A DNA stretch of 64,000 nucleotides from positions 620,001-684,000 of the forward strand of contig CP053162.1 in assembly GCA_014607495.2 (NCBI GenBank), given 5' to 3'. Source of the stretch: Carposina sasakii. Lineage: Eukaryota; Arthropoda; Insecta; Lepidoptera; Carposinidae. Position 1 is the stretch's first letter. Each line of letters begins with the position of its first letter. The notes below the pieces were generated by a model. It was not told the DNA's origin, made no database searches, and was given only the letters and a program-made list of their open reading frames with translations. A program made the translations under genes and the position numbers. Below are positions 19,726-32,026 of this stretch, in pieces.

Positions 19726-20824
19726 ATGGTGAACAACCGTGTTCCGTCAGTGTTCTCGAAGACATACGTGACGCCCAGGCGTCCGTTCGAGAAAGCTCGT
19801 CTCGACCAGGAGTTGAAAATCATCGGAGAGTATGGTCTCCGTAACAAGCGTGAAGTGTGGCGCGTGAAATACACGCTCGCCAGGATTCGTAAGGCTGCCC
19901 GTGAATTGCTTACCCTGGAAGAGAAGGACCCCAAGAGGCTGTTCGAAGGTTGGTTCTCATGCTCTTCAATCTGATTGTATTATTTATAATTGGATGATGA
20001 TATTATTGGCAACCTCTTGTCAGACAAATTTATGTTGAAAAGATAATTTTATACCTGAGCAATTTAACCTAAAACAAATACAGTGAACTAATTAGTTAAG
20101 CTAATATCTTATTTATTTTTTCAGGAAATGCGCTCCTTCGTCGTCTGGTCAGAATCGGTGTATTGGATGAGAAGCAGATGAAGCTCGATTATGTATTGGG
20201 TCTTAAAATTGAAGATTTCTTGGAGCGCCGTCTGCAGACACAAGTCTTCAAGGCTGGTCTTGCTAAATCCATCCATCATGCCCGCATTCTTATCAGGCAA
20301 AGACATATTCGGTAAGAAGTCTACTACTAAATAATTTCCTATTGCCTAACTGAAAATCGATAAACATTTTATATTTAATTATGTTTATTAATGTAACCTA
20401 ATATGCAGGTAATGGAGATTATTCTGGACTATGCTGTCTGGTTTGAACTGTACTCTTTAAAGACCACTTGATTTTCAACTCTGTTGTAATCAATGTCTTG
20501 AAATTATATGCTCTTTGTGTAGAGTGCAAGGTAATGTATTCTTTGTTTAATCTGACTTTATTTTCCCCTATTTTTTAATAGCTACATAATTTTTTTCTTG
20601 ACTTGAAATTTTTTATATGCAATTTAATTTTAAATTTATTTTCCAACAGTGTACGCAAGCAAGTTGTGAACATCCCATCATTCATTGTCCGCCTGGACTC
20701 TGGCAAGCACATTGACTTCTCCCTGAAGTCACCATTCGGTGGTGGCAGGCCTGGTCGCGTTAAGAGGAAGAACCTGCGCAAGGGACAGGGTGCAGGAGCC
20801 ACCAACGATGAGGAAGAAGATTAA
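19726..20824 (+). CDS. RpS9: 40S ribosomal protein S9 (uS4)
   Basis: RpS9 binds 18S rRNA at the small-subunit body and helps maintain decoding accuracy. Coding exons are 19726-19948 (exon starts 19717), 20125-20311 and 20650-20824, joining in phase to 194 residues, the normal family length. The protein begins [20 protein letters not shown]; the S4-type RNA-binding region includes [17 protein letters not shown] and [12 protein letters not shown]; it ends ATNDEEED, the usual acidic tail. The ATG sits in a good context (CCAAGATGG) directly after the acceptor. AATAAA follows the stop at 20827-20832. The gene is convergent with Pgpep1, the stop codons being about 210 bp apart. Identity is certain. 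Confidence 0.98.
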
Positions 20825-20826
20825 AT

Positions 20827-20832
20827 AATAAA
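20827..20832 (+). terminator. RpS9 polyadenylation signal AATAAA
   Basis: AATAAA lies 3 bp after the RpS9 stop codon, close for such a signal but common in compact ribosomal-protein genes. The next AATAAA on this strand is near 20918. Confidence 0.6.
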
Positions 20833-21035
20833 CACTAGTTTATTAAATACCATCTTTTTATTGTATAATATGGTTAGTCAATCATAATTACAAAGATAGA
20901 TAGGTAGTTACTTATAAATAAATTATACTATGATATACATATCTATGATTACACCACATAATAAATAGTAGGTATGTTTCTGATTCTATCTGGAATCTCC
21001 TAATTATTAATACTTAATTGAACTTAAAATTATAA

Positions 21036-22334
21036 CTATAGTCTATTTTCACTCATTTTGGACTTCTCAAGTTTCTCTGCCAAATCATCAGTAACATCCT
21101 TTTCCTTGAGTTGTTGGAAGCAGAGTTCAAAGATCTTTTCCAGACCTCGAGCAGTCTGGTCTGAAGAGTACTTGTTTGTATCAGGAACGTGCACAAACAG
21201 TGTTCTTGTGTTGTCCACACTTAGTGATGTGTAGTAAATGTACTCACATAAGTACCTGAAAAAGAATCAAATAAGATAAACATACCTACTTCAGTCAGAA
21301 CTACTGAGACAAAATGTAGGGTAGTTTGGGAACTTTTATCCTACCAAATGTCAAATCTGTTCTGTGAAGGTGGGAGACTAGTTATAGTTTTATACCTGCC
21401 AGCATCTTTTGAAGCCACTGCACTGCTCAAAGGGAGACACTCCTCATTGAACTCTTTGCATATTCTGTCTACATCCAGTTTGGTGTGTATCCTGATTGCT
21501 CCTTCAGCAGTACACACATGATTGGCAGGACATCTGTCGAAATAGTCCATGCGCTTGTACCCTTTCCTGTGTGCCTGTGTCTCTAGTGTGAACTGATCTG
21601 CTATACTGGATACACCCACATGGATCATCAGCTGTAAGAATTAGCCATATTTCAGTTGTTTAGCAGTGATATTGTAGTTTCTTTGTCTAAGTAGTTGAAG
21701 TGACCAACAAAGCTAGGGAGGGTAATATAATCAATAAAATTTAATTGAACATCTCTTCAGCTGATAAGAATGTTCTTTGCAGTATGTACCTACACAATGG
21801 AATAATCATAACTTTACCAGTTGAATGTTTGCCTGCATTACCTTATCTGTTATCATGTCTCAGTGATAAAATAGATTGCTTATTTTATCATCTGTCTGTA
21901 ATATTAAATAACAAAGAACAATAGCATAGAGGAATTATTCCTTTATGACAATAGGTATACATAATATAAACAATAAAATTATAATGAACCAGTGTACCTT
22001 AAAAATTATGTACCAGTGCATAAATAAAATTGTAAATAATCTAAGATTCATAAGCATGTCATATTGAACTCATAGTAGGCAAGTGTAGTATATGCAAACA
22101 TAATCATACCTTTGGAGTATGTGTTTCCCACAGCGCAGGGACAAATTCGTCGACATTCTCGTATGTCACGGGAATTTCTAACAGAACTAATTCTATATTA
22201 TGTTTTTTCTCCAGTTCATCTTTGTTCATAAGTTTCACTGCCTCCCAACTTGCATTTATGGGATGGTTTGCGAAAGGCCCAAAACCAGTAATTAAGACTA
22301 AAGGCTTAAACAATGAATCTAAATAGTCATCCAT
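21036..22334 (-). CDS. Pgpep1: Pyroglutamyl-peptidase I
   Basis: This cytosolic cysteine peptidase (family C15) removes N-terminal pyroglutamate from peptides. Three exons, 22110-22334, 21396-21631 and 21036-21255, join in phase to 226 residues. The start is MDDYLDSLFKPLVLITGFGP, with the GFGPF and NASWEAV motifs near residues 15-35. The expected triad is present: Glu in VGVSSIADQFTLE, Cys in DAGRYLCEYIYYTSL and His in LFVHVPDTN. The C-terminal 30 residues are charged and longer than in the human protein. I chose the ATG at 22334; upstream codons in frame lack an ATG. It is divergent from Dnajc2 (starts 1.2 kb apart) with a retroposon between them. Confidence 0.96.
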
Positions 22335-22502
22335 TGTGATATATTTACACAAACTACACTTTCACTTTTTTCTTATAACAAAACGATGTGGGTAGTCCAC
22401 ATTGAAAAATATAATGAATACGTTTGGAAACTTGTTTCATGAAGTAAAATTTAATTCAAATTATGTGTGTTTTAAAGAGTTGCTGTCATGTCAGTCAGCT
22501 GA

Positions 22503-22917
22503 TTTTTTTTTTTTTTTTTTAATTTAGTTTATCCCGAAGGAAAGGCAAGGGGAACTAAGCCCATACAGCCTAATCATTGTCTAGTAAAATGATTTCTGAA
22601 TTTATGATGGATGATAATGATGATGATGAAACGTCGGGAAAATCCTCAAGAACAAGTGTAAAGTTAGTCAAAATGGAAAATTATTGCAGAAACAACTTAC
22701 ATGCGCCCATGAAGAAATCGTAATCCAGCTAAAGTTTTACTCGGCTTACCTGCATATAAAACCATGCACACGCACTAGATTCACATCACAGGTAATCAAA
22801 ATATAACTTATTTACCAGAAAACATCACTTTTCGGACACATGCAAGCCATTCACAAACAATTTTTCATTTTCACAAGAAAATTACACCTGCACCCTTCCA
22901 GCTTTTCCCGCCGAATC
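22503..22917 (-). mobile_element. Full copy of the promoter-proximal retroposon with 12-bp target duplications
   Basis: TCAGTCAGCTGA lies at 22491-22502 and 22918-22929. The left end is a T-run (poly(A) on the minus strand) and the right end is the inverted GATTCGGCGGGAAAAGC head. It is inserted between the divergent genes Pgpep1 and Dnajc2. Confidence 0.92.
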
Positions 22918-22929
22918 TCAGTCAGCTGA

Positions 22930-23549
22930 CAATTTTTTTTATACTGTTGGTATATAGTGCTCTTATTGTCTCTGATGTTTAGGCGTATCTACACGTCACG
23001 ATAATCCGATAAATTGGTTAGCACATTTCCTTTTGATTCTAGTGAACTTTACACTTATTTTGAGAATTTTAATCATCAGACATCTGATTTCTAGACATAA
23101 AAACATTGGTCAAAAACAGTAACATTACAAAGTTACGCAGAGAATTACAAAAGCGAGCTTAATTTTACCTCATGAAGTGAGCAAATATTATAGACAGACC
23201 TAGTTTAAAATTGGCTAATGCTCGATGCCACCCCAACTGGCTTAATTTTTTTATTTGGGCTCATTCCACTGAAGTCTCTTCCCATTCATTCATTCATTTT
23301 CTTTACTGTCATTCATGACATTTCATGATTCATGTCATGGCTGGCGCGTTTTACTAAAAAAGTTAAAACATGATATTTTAAATAGTGGTATATTTACCCT
23401 TAATTATTGTTAAATTGTGAGTCTACGAAAACAACGTTGGATTTTGCCTATACTGTTAGTTGATACGAAGGCGCGTGCTGAATCCCGTGCAACAACTTTT
23501 AGGTTATGTTGATACTGAATCCATATTTTATCAAGAAACCTTTTGCAAA
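22930..23549. promoter_or_regulatory. Upstream region of Dnajc2
   Basis: It contains a short LINE-tail-like fragment (about 23110-23170) and the Dnajc2 5'UTR. No specific promoter element could be assigned. Confidence 0.4.
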
Positions 23550-25570
23550 ATGACAGAAGGTGATAGTAGCAACAGTTGTGTGGTGGCGATACCCTCCGCG
23601 TTTATTAAGAAAAACGTAGAATGTGTCGGGGCAGCATTCCTGAGGTATTACAGCATCAAATGTCATGGTGAGGATGCCTTGTTCCAAGCATCAAGTACAA
23701 ATGAAAAGGCTGAAGAGGTGATTTTTGAAGATGACGTCGAGTATTTACGTAGTTTGGACCCTAAAGACTGGAAGCAGCAAGACCATTATGCTGTTTTAGG
23801 TATCAAGAGTCTTCGTTATAAAGCTACTGACGATGATATCAAGCGAGCGTATCGTCAGAAAGTGCTGAAACACCACCCCGACAAACGGAAGGCTCAAGGA
23901 GAAGAGGTTCGAAGTGACGATGACTATTTTACGTGTATAACAAAGGCATACGAAACCTTAGGAGTACCTGCCAAAAGAAGGTCCTATGACTCTATAGACC
24001 CTACGAATGACGATAACATACCTACAGCTGCTGAAATAAAGAAAGAAGGGTTTATCAAAGCCTTTTCTAAGTATTTTGTAATAAATTCTCGTTGGTCCGA
24101 GAAGAAAAATGTGCCTTTACTAGGTGACGAAAATAGTACGAGGGAACAAGTTGAAAGGTTCTATGCATTTTGGTACGAATTTGAGTCTTGGAGGGAGTTT
24201 TCGTATCTTGATGAGGAGGAAAAAGAAAAGGGCTCAGACAGAGAGGAGAGAAGATGGATAGAAAAACAAAACAAAGCTGCACGAGCTAAACTAAAGAAAG
24301 AGGAAATGGCCCGTATTCGTTCATTAGTAGATCTGGCATATGCTAATGATGAGAGGATCTTACGCTTTAAGCAAGAAGATAAGGATAAGAAATTGGCAGC
24401 AAAGAGAGCTAGACAGGTAATTAAATGTTTTTCAAAGTTAAGTAATTCTGTGTATTGTATAATATTAGGTACAATATTTTACATAAACCAAGTCATAAAT
24501 GAATCTTCGCTTAGTGAATATTTTTGGCTAAGCTTTTAATCCTTTTTTTCTCCAATATCATCCAGGATGCTGTTCAAGCAAAAAAAGCAGAGGAAGAACG
24601 TCTGATAAAAGAGGCTCAACTGGCTAAGCAAAGGGCAGATGAAGCTGAAAGGGCGAAAATAGAAGCAGCAAGAGCTGAACGTGAGCAGCAAAAGAAAAAC
24701 CTACGTAAAGAAAGAAAGTCACTAAGGGATCTGTGCAAAGCAAATAATTACTACTCTGAAAATGATGATGAGACAGTTTCTCACATGGCTGCAGTGGAGA
24801 GGGTCTGTGAGCTGATGAAGGTCATGGAGCTGCAGGACCTGATTAAAGATCTAGAAGCAAATGGAAGAGCTGCATTTGTTAAGACTGTTAAAGATACAGA
24901 GGAAAAGCTGGAAGCAGAACGTAAGGCTCTGTTTGACAATAAAAAGACAAATGAAATCAAGGTTAAGAAAGAATCAGCGTTGAAGGCTGCAATAGAATGG
25001 ACACCTGAGATGATGCAGATGCTAATTAAAGCTGTAAATCTATTTCCTGCTGGTACTAGTCAAAGGTGGGAAGTTGTAGCAAATTTTTTGAACCAGCATT
25101 GTACATTTACAGATGATAAACGGTTTGTAGCAAAAGACGTTCTCAATAAAGCTAAGGACCTTCAAAGCTCTGACTTCTCCAAAAGTAGTCTCAAAAAAGC
25201 AGCCAACGAGGAAGCATTTGATCAATTTGAAAAAGAGAAGAAGAAGGTTGCAAATGTTGTGGATGATAACAGTATATCAAAGAATGACCCAGGTGTAAAG
25301 TTAGTCAATGGTACCGGGAAACCAAAACTTAATGGAGATGCAAACAAAGCTGAAAAGGTTGCAGTTATTAAAGAAGAACAGGTTTGGACTAAGACAGAGC
25401 AAGAGTTGCTCGAGCAGGCCATCAAGACTTTCCCTGTCAGCACTCCAGACCGTTGGGACAAAATTGCTGAATGTTTACCAAACCGCACCAAAAAGGATTG
25501 CATGAAGAGGTACAAAGAATTAGTAGAATTAGTCAAAGCTAAAAAACAAGCTGCTAATTTAGCCAAATAG
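23550..25570 (+). CDS. Dnajc2: DnaJ homologue subfamily C member 2 (zuotin/MPP11)
   Basis: DNAJC2 is the J-protein of the ribosome-associated complex; it partners an Hsp70-like protein at the tunnel exit and also acts on chromatin in animals. Two exons, 23550-24416 and 24566-25570, join in phase to 623 residues, close to the human length. The J domain (about residues 70-140) has the motif [11 protein letters not shown]. The zuotin-homology region follows with [19 protein letters not shown] long charged helix ([18 protein letters not shown]) crosses the splice junction. Two SANT/Myb domains lie near the end: [20 protein letters not shown] and [19 protein letters not shown]. The ATG is the first in frame. 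AATAAA occurs at 25595. Confidence 0.97.
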
Positions 25571-25819
25571 CACTAAATGACATCTAGTTATGTAAATAAA
25601 TTGTGATGTTACATATTTTTATGAAACAGTGAATCTATCTGGGCCTAGTCTAATTTTGTGTAATGTCTTCAAGTTATTGCACTTATAGTCTAGGCCACAG
25701 TATGAAATATTCTAACAATATATACTTGCGACGAAACATATTTCAATTTGTCCAATGATTTTTGTCCCATATAGTGCTATGAAATCAGGTATAAATAATT
25801 AACACAGGATACCCCTTTC

Positions 25820-25975
25820 AAAAGTTGACTGGTTCTGGTGGACCCCCTACAGGCCTACATCACATACAAATTAATTGTGAACCCCAATTTTTTCACACCA
25901 ACGTAGACCCCCATCGAGTCTCTTATAGACCCCTGGGGGTCCACCTGGACCACTTTGGGAACCACTGGGCTACAC
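25820..25975. mobile_element. hAT-like MITE fragment
   Basis: The right end reads, inverted, CAGTGGTTCCCAAAGTGG, which looks like a hAT terminus. The left end (tggttctggtggacccc) is a diverged inverted partner. No target duplication is visible. Confidence 0.55.
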
Positions 25976-27165
25976 TAACAATATGGTTGATTCCTGCAAT
26001 CACACTTAAACCTAAACGTAAAATTAGTCCTACCTGTCCTTTTCTCTCTCAGTCATTTATGTTAAGGGCGGAGAGAGATAGACCTGACTAAGATTAAAGT
26101 GTGACTGTCAGTATCGACTCCAATATAACACCGGATTTCAATAACATGTTAAAAAATCGGACACTACTTTCCACCTCTTGTGTCATATTTTTGTATTTAT
26201 TTTTTGTTTACATTGTGATGAACATAGTCAATTTGAAATTCAATCTTTCTTTTATTTACTGTTTTAGTTGACCCCAGAATTATTTAATGAGGTATACTTG
26301 TGGTAGCATCATCTATCTAAAGCCTTCAGCACCCATTAGAGTAAATCACTACGCCATTTTCCGCTGTCCATGTGGGGTGTTTCTTTGAAGTTTGCCTGTG
26401 ATGCAGGGTTTTACTAGAATACATCTACAGCTGCATCTACTTCCGTGAACCTATGTCATAAAGAGTCGACTAAAGAATTCGGGTATTCTCCCAGGCGATA
26501 AGCTAGCCTTGTCACTGATCATTAACATTGTCCCCACTATGTTAAACGGCTATTATGTACCCTAGGCCGCATCTTGCTTAACATTAGGCACGATGGCGGT
26601 CAAATGTTTGCTTAGCTAATTGTAAAAAAAAAAAACCGTTCGATATCGTGATTATATCCTCCACGGTTCGACACTTGGTTTAAAAATATGAAGGTTTAGA
26701 GTTAGACAAAATACAATTTTCTCAATCGAATCGTTAGAGGTTCGTCATGGACAAATTTGCTCCAAAACAGAAAGCCATTTTTCGCGCATTCGTCAAAGCA
26801 CGTGAAGTTTAACCGCTATTAGGGTAAAGACACGGACTGCAATTCAACTGCAAAATTGCAGTTGGCGCGACTACAATGAAACTTCAAGCCCACTGCACCA
26901 AAGATCACGGAGTCAAAAACACGTCAACCTGTTTTACAGTAGGTACCTACACTTGTCTATGTAACTGCACACCAACTGCTTGGTGGAAATGTTACGACTA
27001 CGAACGACAATGTTACATTATCTTAGATCTTAATGGTAATATAATAAATAAATAAAAAAAATCTAAGCCCCCCGGTGCTTATATTTCTTGCATTCCGCCA
27101 TCTTCTATTCTACGAGTATACATATAATAAAACAAATGTTACGAATCGCTGCCTGTATCAACGCA
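25976..27165. other. Intergenic DNA downstream of Dnajc2, no gene seen
   Basis: Around 26405-26480 there is an inverted copy of the repeat seen at 58-125. Nothing else is recognisable. Confidence 0.5.
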
Positions 27166-27169
27166 ATAG

Positions 27170-27765
27170 TACCTAAAAGAATGATTTGGAAATTTTGTCT
27201 GTTTGTCTGTGCGTTTATGCACGCTAATCTCAGAATCGGCTGAACCGATTTCGATAGTTTTCAGGAATATATTGTGACTGGTCCAACTTAACATACAGGA
27301 TGATTTTTGGTCGTCAACGTTCCCGAAAACTACGGAATCTCCTCATCATCACGATCATTTTTCTCCATGGAAGCATACCTGGGAAGTGTCTGGTTTCCAA
27401 AATATTAGGGTCCAAAGTTGAGTAAATAGACTGCGTTTTTCTGCATAAATGCACATAGACGCGCGTAGCAGGATTTTTTCACGAAAAATAATTAATATCT
27501 GTCTATAAAAAAACTAACATAAACACTAGACACTATAAATTTCGCACGATCAAGGAATTTAAACAAAAATATATATTTATTTTTCCCAGCATTTTTTTGG
27601 CATAAACTTACTTTATTTCATGTATAGAATACGTACCCTTCGTTAAAGGTGGCCACAAAAAAACACCCTGTATAGGCTACTTTTTATCCCGGATAATTTC
27701 GACATTTTGTTTTTTCTGTAGTCCACGTGGACGGAGTCGCGGGCGTCCACTATAGAGGAATATAT
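27170..27765 (-). repeat. GACGCCCGCGACTTCG repeat split by a family X element
   Basis: The halves 27170-27293 (ctcagaatcggctgaaccg) and 27673-27755 (ggctactttttatcccgg to gagtcgcgggcgtcc) make one continuous repeat interrupted at 'aacata/ggctac'. Confidence 0.8.
27294..27672 (-). mobile_element. Family X MITE in inverted orientation
   Basis: It begins TACAGGATGATTTTTGG and ends CACCCTGTA, a near-identical inverted copy of 413-790. Comparison with uninterrupted repeats shows that only TA (or ATA) was duplicated on insertion. Confidence 0.85.
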
Positions 27766-29061
27766 TCCTCTATGATTTCGCTAAACATAGGTAGATTACC
27801 TTTGGGTACATTTTGTTACACCCTACTCGTACTGCCCTATCCTGACTATCACAAAATTTTTACCTTAGTTAGCTTCCACAAGAAAGTTCAAACACTCTTT
27901 CACCTACTGCGTTGCATTACCTCATCACTTTTCTAGTCACGGTTGCACAACTCATACACCAATATAATAATGGTGAAAGTTATTATTTTCCCACATTGGT
28001 GATAATGTAGATTTTTTTCTAGTAGTCTTTGTAGGTAGAGTCTACTGCGTTATATAGATTAACTTCGATGTCCGATTTCGGAACTAACATTTTTTGCATT
28101 ACATTTATCCTCCTTATACTGAACGTGGCTGTGGGTATACCTCTGCAGTTCTGGCTACCCCATTTTGAGAACACAGCCGTGTGTATTATCTCTTTTGAAA
28201 TTCTCGGGACTAGAGTCCCGGTCCTTTGAGAGGCGTGCATCGGGCCGGAGCTAAGATGTAGAGAACTTTAATATGCTGTGGGATACACATGACAGATACC
28301 ATCGCCGAACCATAGAGGAATAATGGCCGAACGCACAATATGATACACCCGGCGATGGTCCCCGCCATGTGCAAGACTATTGGAGTGCAGAGCTCTGTCA
28401 TGCGATGGGAAACAAGGTCATGGGCTATGGGGCTGAATTTTGGGTGGAGTTGGAAAATCGGGCTATTGAAGGAGACTAACGGACACCTGCCATTACAACC
28501 AAAATTATTATTATTATTAGTGGACGCCCGCGACTTCGTCTGTGTGGACTGCGGAAAAAAACAAAACTATTTTACATCAGCTTATTGATAGGTTCCCGTA
28601 ACTTGACGCAGCGCAGTGACCGTAACGTGACTCATACTCTTAAAAATGCAGTCAAATTACATGTTTCACATAATTCTTTAAAGAATGTTGTTTCGATGCA
28701 ATAAATAACAAAACAAGGGACGATTCCCTTATTCGTACTCATTAGGAGCCACGGTCGGTATCTAAGCTATAAAAAATTATCTTTATAAACCTACTTAGGG
28801 GCATGTCATTATCAGTATCAGAGGCAACCGAAGATCTACATATATTCGGAAATAGGGACTAGAAAATTGAAATTCGTAGCATCCTCAAAGAATATCTCCT
28901 CGTTCACTATAAAGTCACGGTACCCATTGCCAGAAACGACCATACCATTACCACCAGGTGCCCTTTAAGCACAGATCACCCCTTAGGGGGTAATCTGTGC
29001 ATTTAAGTCATAATACCGTTGGAGGCCTAAGGCAAATTCATCGGATGTCCCATGTTCCCTA
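27766..29061. other. Intergenic repeat-rich DNA, no gene seen
   Basis: It contains small palindromes with 'tagaggaata' (27756-27772; 28312-28324) related to the MITE at 46680. A short fragment of the GACGCCCGCGACTTCG repeat lies at 28520-28560. The ORFs here show no recognisable protein. Confidence 0.5.
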
Positions 29062-29573
29062 TACAGGGTGTAACAAAAGGGGTATGTTAAGCGAAAAGCT
29101 ATGTAAATAGCCCACTAAAAGGAAGCTATCCACAAAGTTTGAGTTTGTTTATTTTTCCAGATAGTATGGAGAATTCCTAAACAAGTCAGGAATGTTTATA
29201 CAATCTTAAAAAATAAACATGTCATTTCGAGTCTAAAATTTTGGAAATAGGTTCTCTACAGGGTGTAACAGAAAGGGTATGTTAAGCGAAAAGCTATGTA
29301 AATAGCCCACTATAGAGAACCTATCCACGAAATTTGAAACTCTAAATCACAACTAATTTTTCAATATTGTATGAAAAATCCTGAGATGTTTAAGAATTCT
29401 CCATACTATCTGGCAAAAATTAAGTTGTGATTTAGTCTCAATTTTCGTGGATAGGTTCTCTATAGTGGGCGATTTAGATAGCTTTTCGCTTAACATACCC
29501 TTATTGTTACACCTGTATAGTGGGCTATTTACATAGTTTTTGGCTTAACATACGCTTTCTGTTACACCCTGTA
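29062..29573. mobile_element. Nested family Y MITEs
   Basis: The outer pair TACAGGGTGTAAC (29062) and GTTACACCCTGTA (29573) encloses an inner element of 260 bp (29257-29516). The inner arms (aagcgaaaagctatgtaaat, 'gagaacctatccacgaa') are inverted over about 90 bp, so it can fold as a hairpin. TA dinucleotides flank the ends. Confidence 0.8.
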
Positions 29574-29605
29574 TATTTTTGGGAATGAGGATTCTCCATT
29601 GACCG

Positions 29606-29700
29606 GCCCCCTGATTACGTAACTTGCATTAGCACACACTCTCAATTATCGCAATCGCGCGGCTTCGGCTTTGCTATTGCAAGTTACGTAATCAGGGGGC
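29606..29700. repeat. Short hairpin MITE
   Basis: GCCCCCTGATTACGTAACTT continuing to gca at the left is exactly inverted at the right end (23-nt arms), around a 49-bp loop. Confidence 0.65.
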
Positions 29701-30057
29701 GGGGACCCCTTTCGGATGGAGAGCCGGAGTTCCTTAGTCGACTCTTACGACATGCACACAAAGAGATGCAGCTGATGTATTCTAGTGAAGCCTTGGATCA
29801 GCACACAAAAAATCTTGGTTAATTATTTATGAAATCTGAGGTTGCGAAAAAGCCATTCTGCGATTGCAAAAACTTAAATAAAGCAATTTAAATAAAATAC
29901 AATAAGTACCCTGTTAACAGTACTGTGGGTATTACATATTTATTGAGATAAGGAAATTGAAATAATTACGTGGTTTTGTAAATTGGTAAAAATTACAATA
30001 TTTCCGAAGTTACGATAACGAACAGTATACAATATGTTAACCTACTTCACAGATGAT

Positions 30058-30160
30058 ACAGGCTGCTTCCGACCGGTCGGAGTGGAGGTTGTTGGGGGAG
30101 GCCTATGTCCAACAGTGGACTTCTCAGGGCTGTAAATGATGATGATGATGATGTTAACCT
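30058..30160 (+). mobile_element. RTE-type LINE 3' end
   Basis: It reads 'cttccgaccggtcggagtgg', 'ggaggcctatgtccaac', 'agtggacttctcaggg' and then a (TGA)n tail. It is the same 3' end as the LINE at 41715-42317. Confidence 0.75.
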
Positions 30161-30631
30161 ACATAAATATTTATTGTTCAACAATATGTTGCCCCTTTCG
30201 AACTAGTTCGATACATTTCGATCTGCTAAGAGAAACCTTCTCCTTTTTTGAAGTCGGTAAAAAAAATTACAAATGTTGATGTCGGCGGATAGCAAGGTGT
30301 GTAAGAAAATCGAATATCTTCCTTTCTAGTTATTACGTAAATATGGATGAGGATATGAAAAAAAACTCTCCATCATTTTTACATTTTAAAATCGACTTGT
30401 TTAAGAAGTATTTAGTAGGGTGATGTTTAATAATTTAAAGCTTAACCTTAATCAATTCCCTGTGTTTAATATTAATTAGAATATAATAAATCTAGACATA
30501 AATAATCGAGTTTGGTTCAGTTTCGTAAGGCACGTGAAAGGCCATAGTTTTAATTAAAGCTAGTTTCTTGTTTATAACTACCCAAAAATAACATAAGTAT
30601 GAATACAATATGAAGTATTTTAATGGATTTA

Positions 30632-30754
30632 TACAGGGTGTAACAGAAGGGTTAAGCGAAAAGCTATGAAATAAACTTAATACAGACAGAGAAGGTAATT
30701 TAGTAAGGGGCATTTCGCCTAAAATTTATATGTGCCCTCTTTGTTACACCTGTA
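30632..30754. mobile_element. Short family Y MITE
   Basis: TACAGGGTGTAACAGAAGGG and the inverted CTTTGTTACACCTGTA enclose a shortened interior. Confidence 0.7.
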
Positions 30755-32026
30755 TAAGTATTACCTAATACAACAGAATAATTGAATATTTTACTTGCCA
30801 GAGGCAATAAAGTAGGTACCTACTTAAATGTTACAATTCAGTTTATGTAGGTATGCAAATCAGTATATGCCAGTTTAGGCATTCTATGAAAGTTAGATCA
30901 AGATATGCATATTCATAAATAATGAGAAAGTGTATTTCTCAAGGCATTGAATCATCACTATTAATGAGAATATAATAAAATTATATAAAAATATACTTAA
31001 TGTGAAAATTTTCACACAATTTATGACAAAGGTGGTTAACAAAAATCAGTCTTTACAGTTTAGAAACATTAAGTACAAAAACAAAAGGACTGATACAAAG
31101 TTTTATCATCAAAGTTATTGATTTTTTTATTGAGCACCTTTACCTATCATATGTATATAATACACCTATTAAAAGAATTAAAAAATGAAATATTGGTACA
31201 AATATCAAAATTCTTCTAACAAAAATAACTCCTTCTTTTTCTTCTGTCTCATTGATAATTTTCGAAATAATCACAAGATTGGAATGTTAGATTAACTAAA
31301 CTTATACTTCTAGAATTTTTAGATTAGACTAACAGATCTTGCAGAGAAACAATTGTTTTTTTTTAAATAAGATTAACATTTATCATCAAATGTCTAGCTG
31401 CCAATAACTTTATGGCAACTGTTATATATAAGTCTGCAACTAAAACTGCAGTAAGTGTAAATTATTAAAGTTATAAATACAAAATCTTACAACTACTTAA
31501 GGCACAATGCTCCTATAATTACTATATAATGGCTCATTGGTATTTGCAGGTACATCTGCAATCTTACAATAAGAATAAATAAACTTAAATTAGAATAAAA
31601 CAATCCTATATTGCAAAAAGCACCACATAGGGTCAAAGGGAATTTTGAAATTGGTACTCTGTAAAAACAACAGAACAAATTGTAGGTTAGTCAATAAATT
31701 GGAAACCATTAAATAGTGTTTTATGTAATCACTACTAATGAGGGCATGCTGGCATAACTTTACTATTGACCTTGTGTTGTATATGCATGGATGAATACAT
31801 GTATTTCAAGTTGAAATTTTCAACATATTATTTTCATTATCAAAGAACTTATACATATACCATTTTCTGTTTTGACTATAATTTTGAAATGAATTTTCAG
31901 TCTGGTTTATTATTGACCTAAAGTGGAAGAATAAATGTTAAAGCTTAATTAACTGCAAACTAAGATTCACTTATACTGAGATTCACTTTAATTCCTTAAT
32001 TTCAGCTGGTATTATTTCTGTAAATT
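30755..32026. other. AT-rich DNA, probably including the CCDC50 3'UTR
   Basis: No coding region is seen. TTTATT at 31906-31911 is an AATAAA signal for the minus-strand gene, about 115 bp after its stop codon. Confidence 0.45.

Noticed and set aside
28019..28588. Short frames on both strands near 28 kb
   Set aside because: They overlap one another on opposite strands in repeat-rich DNA and show no known protein motif.
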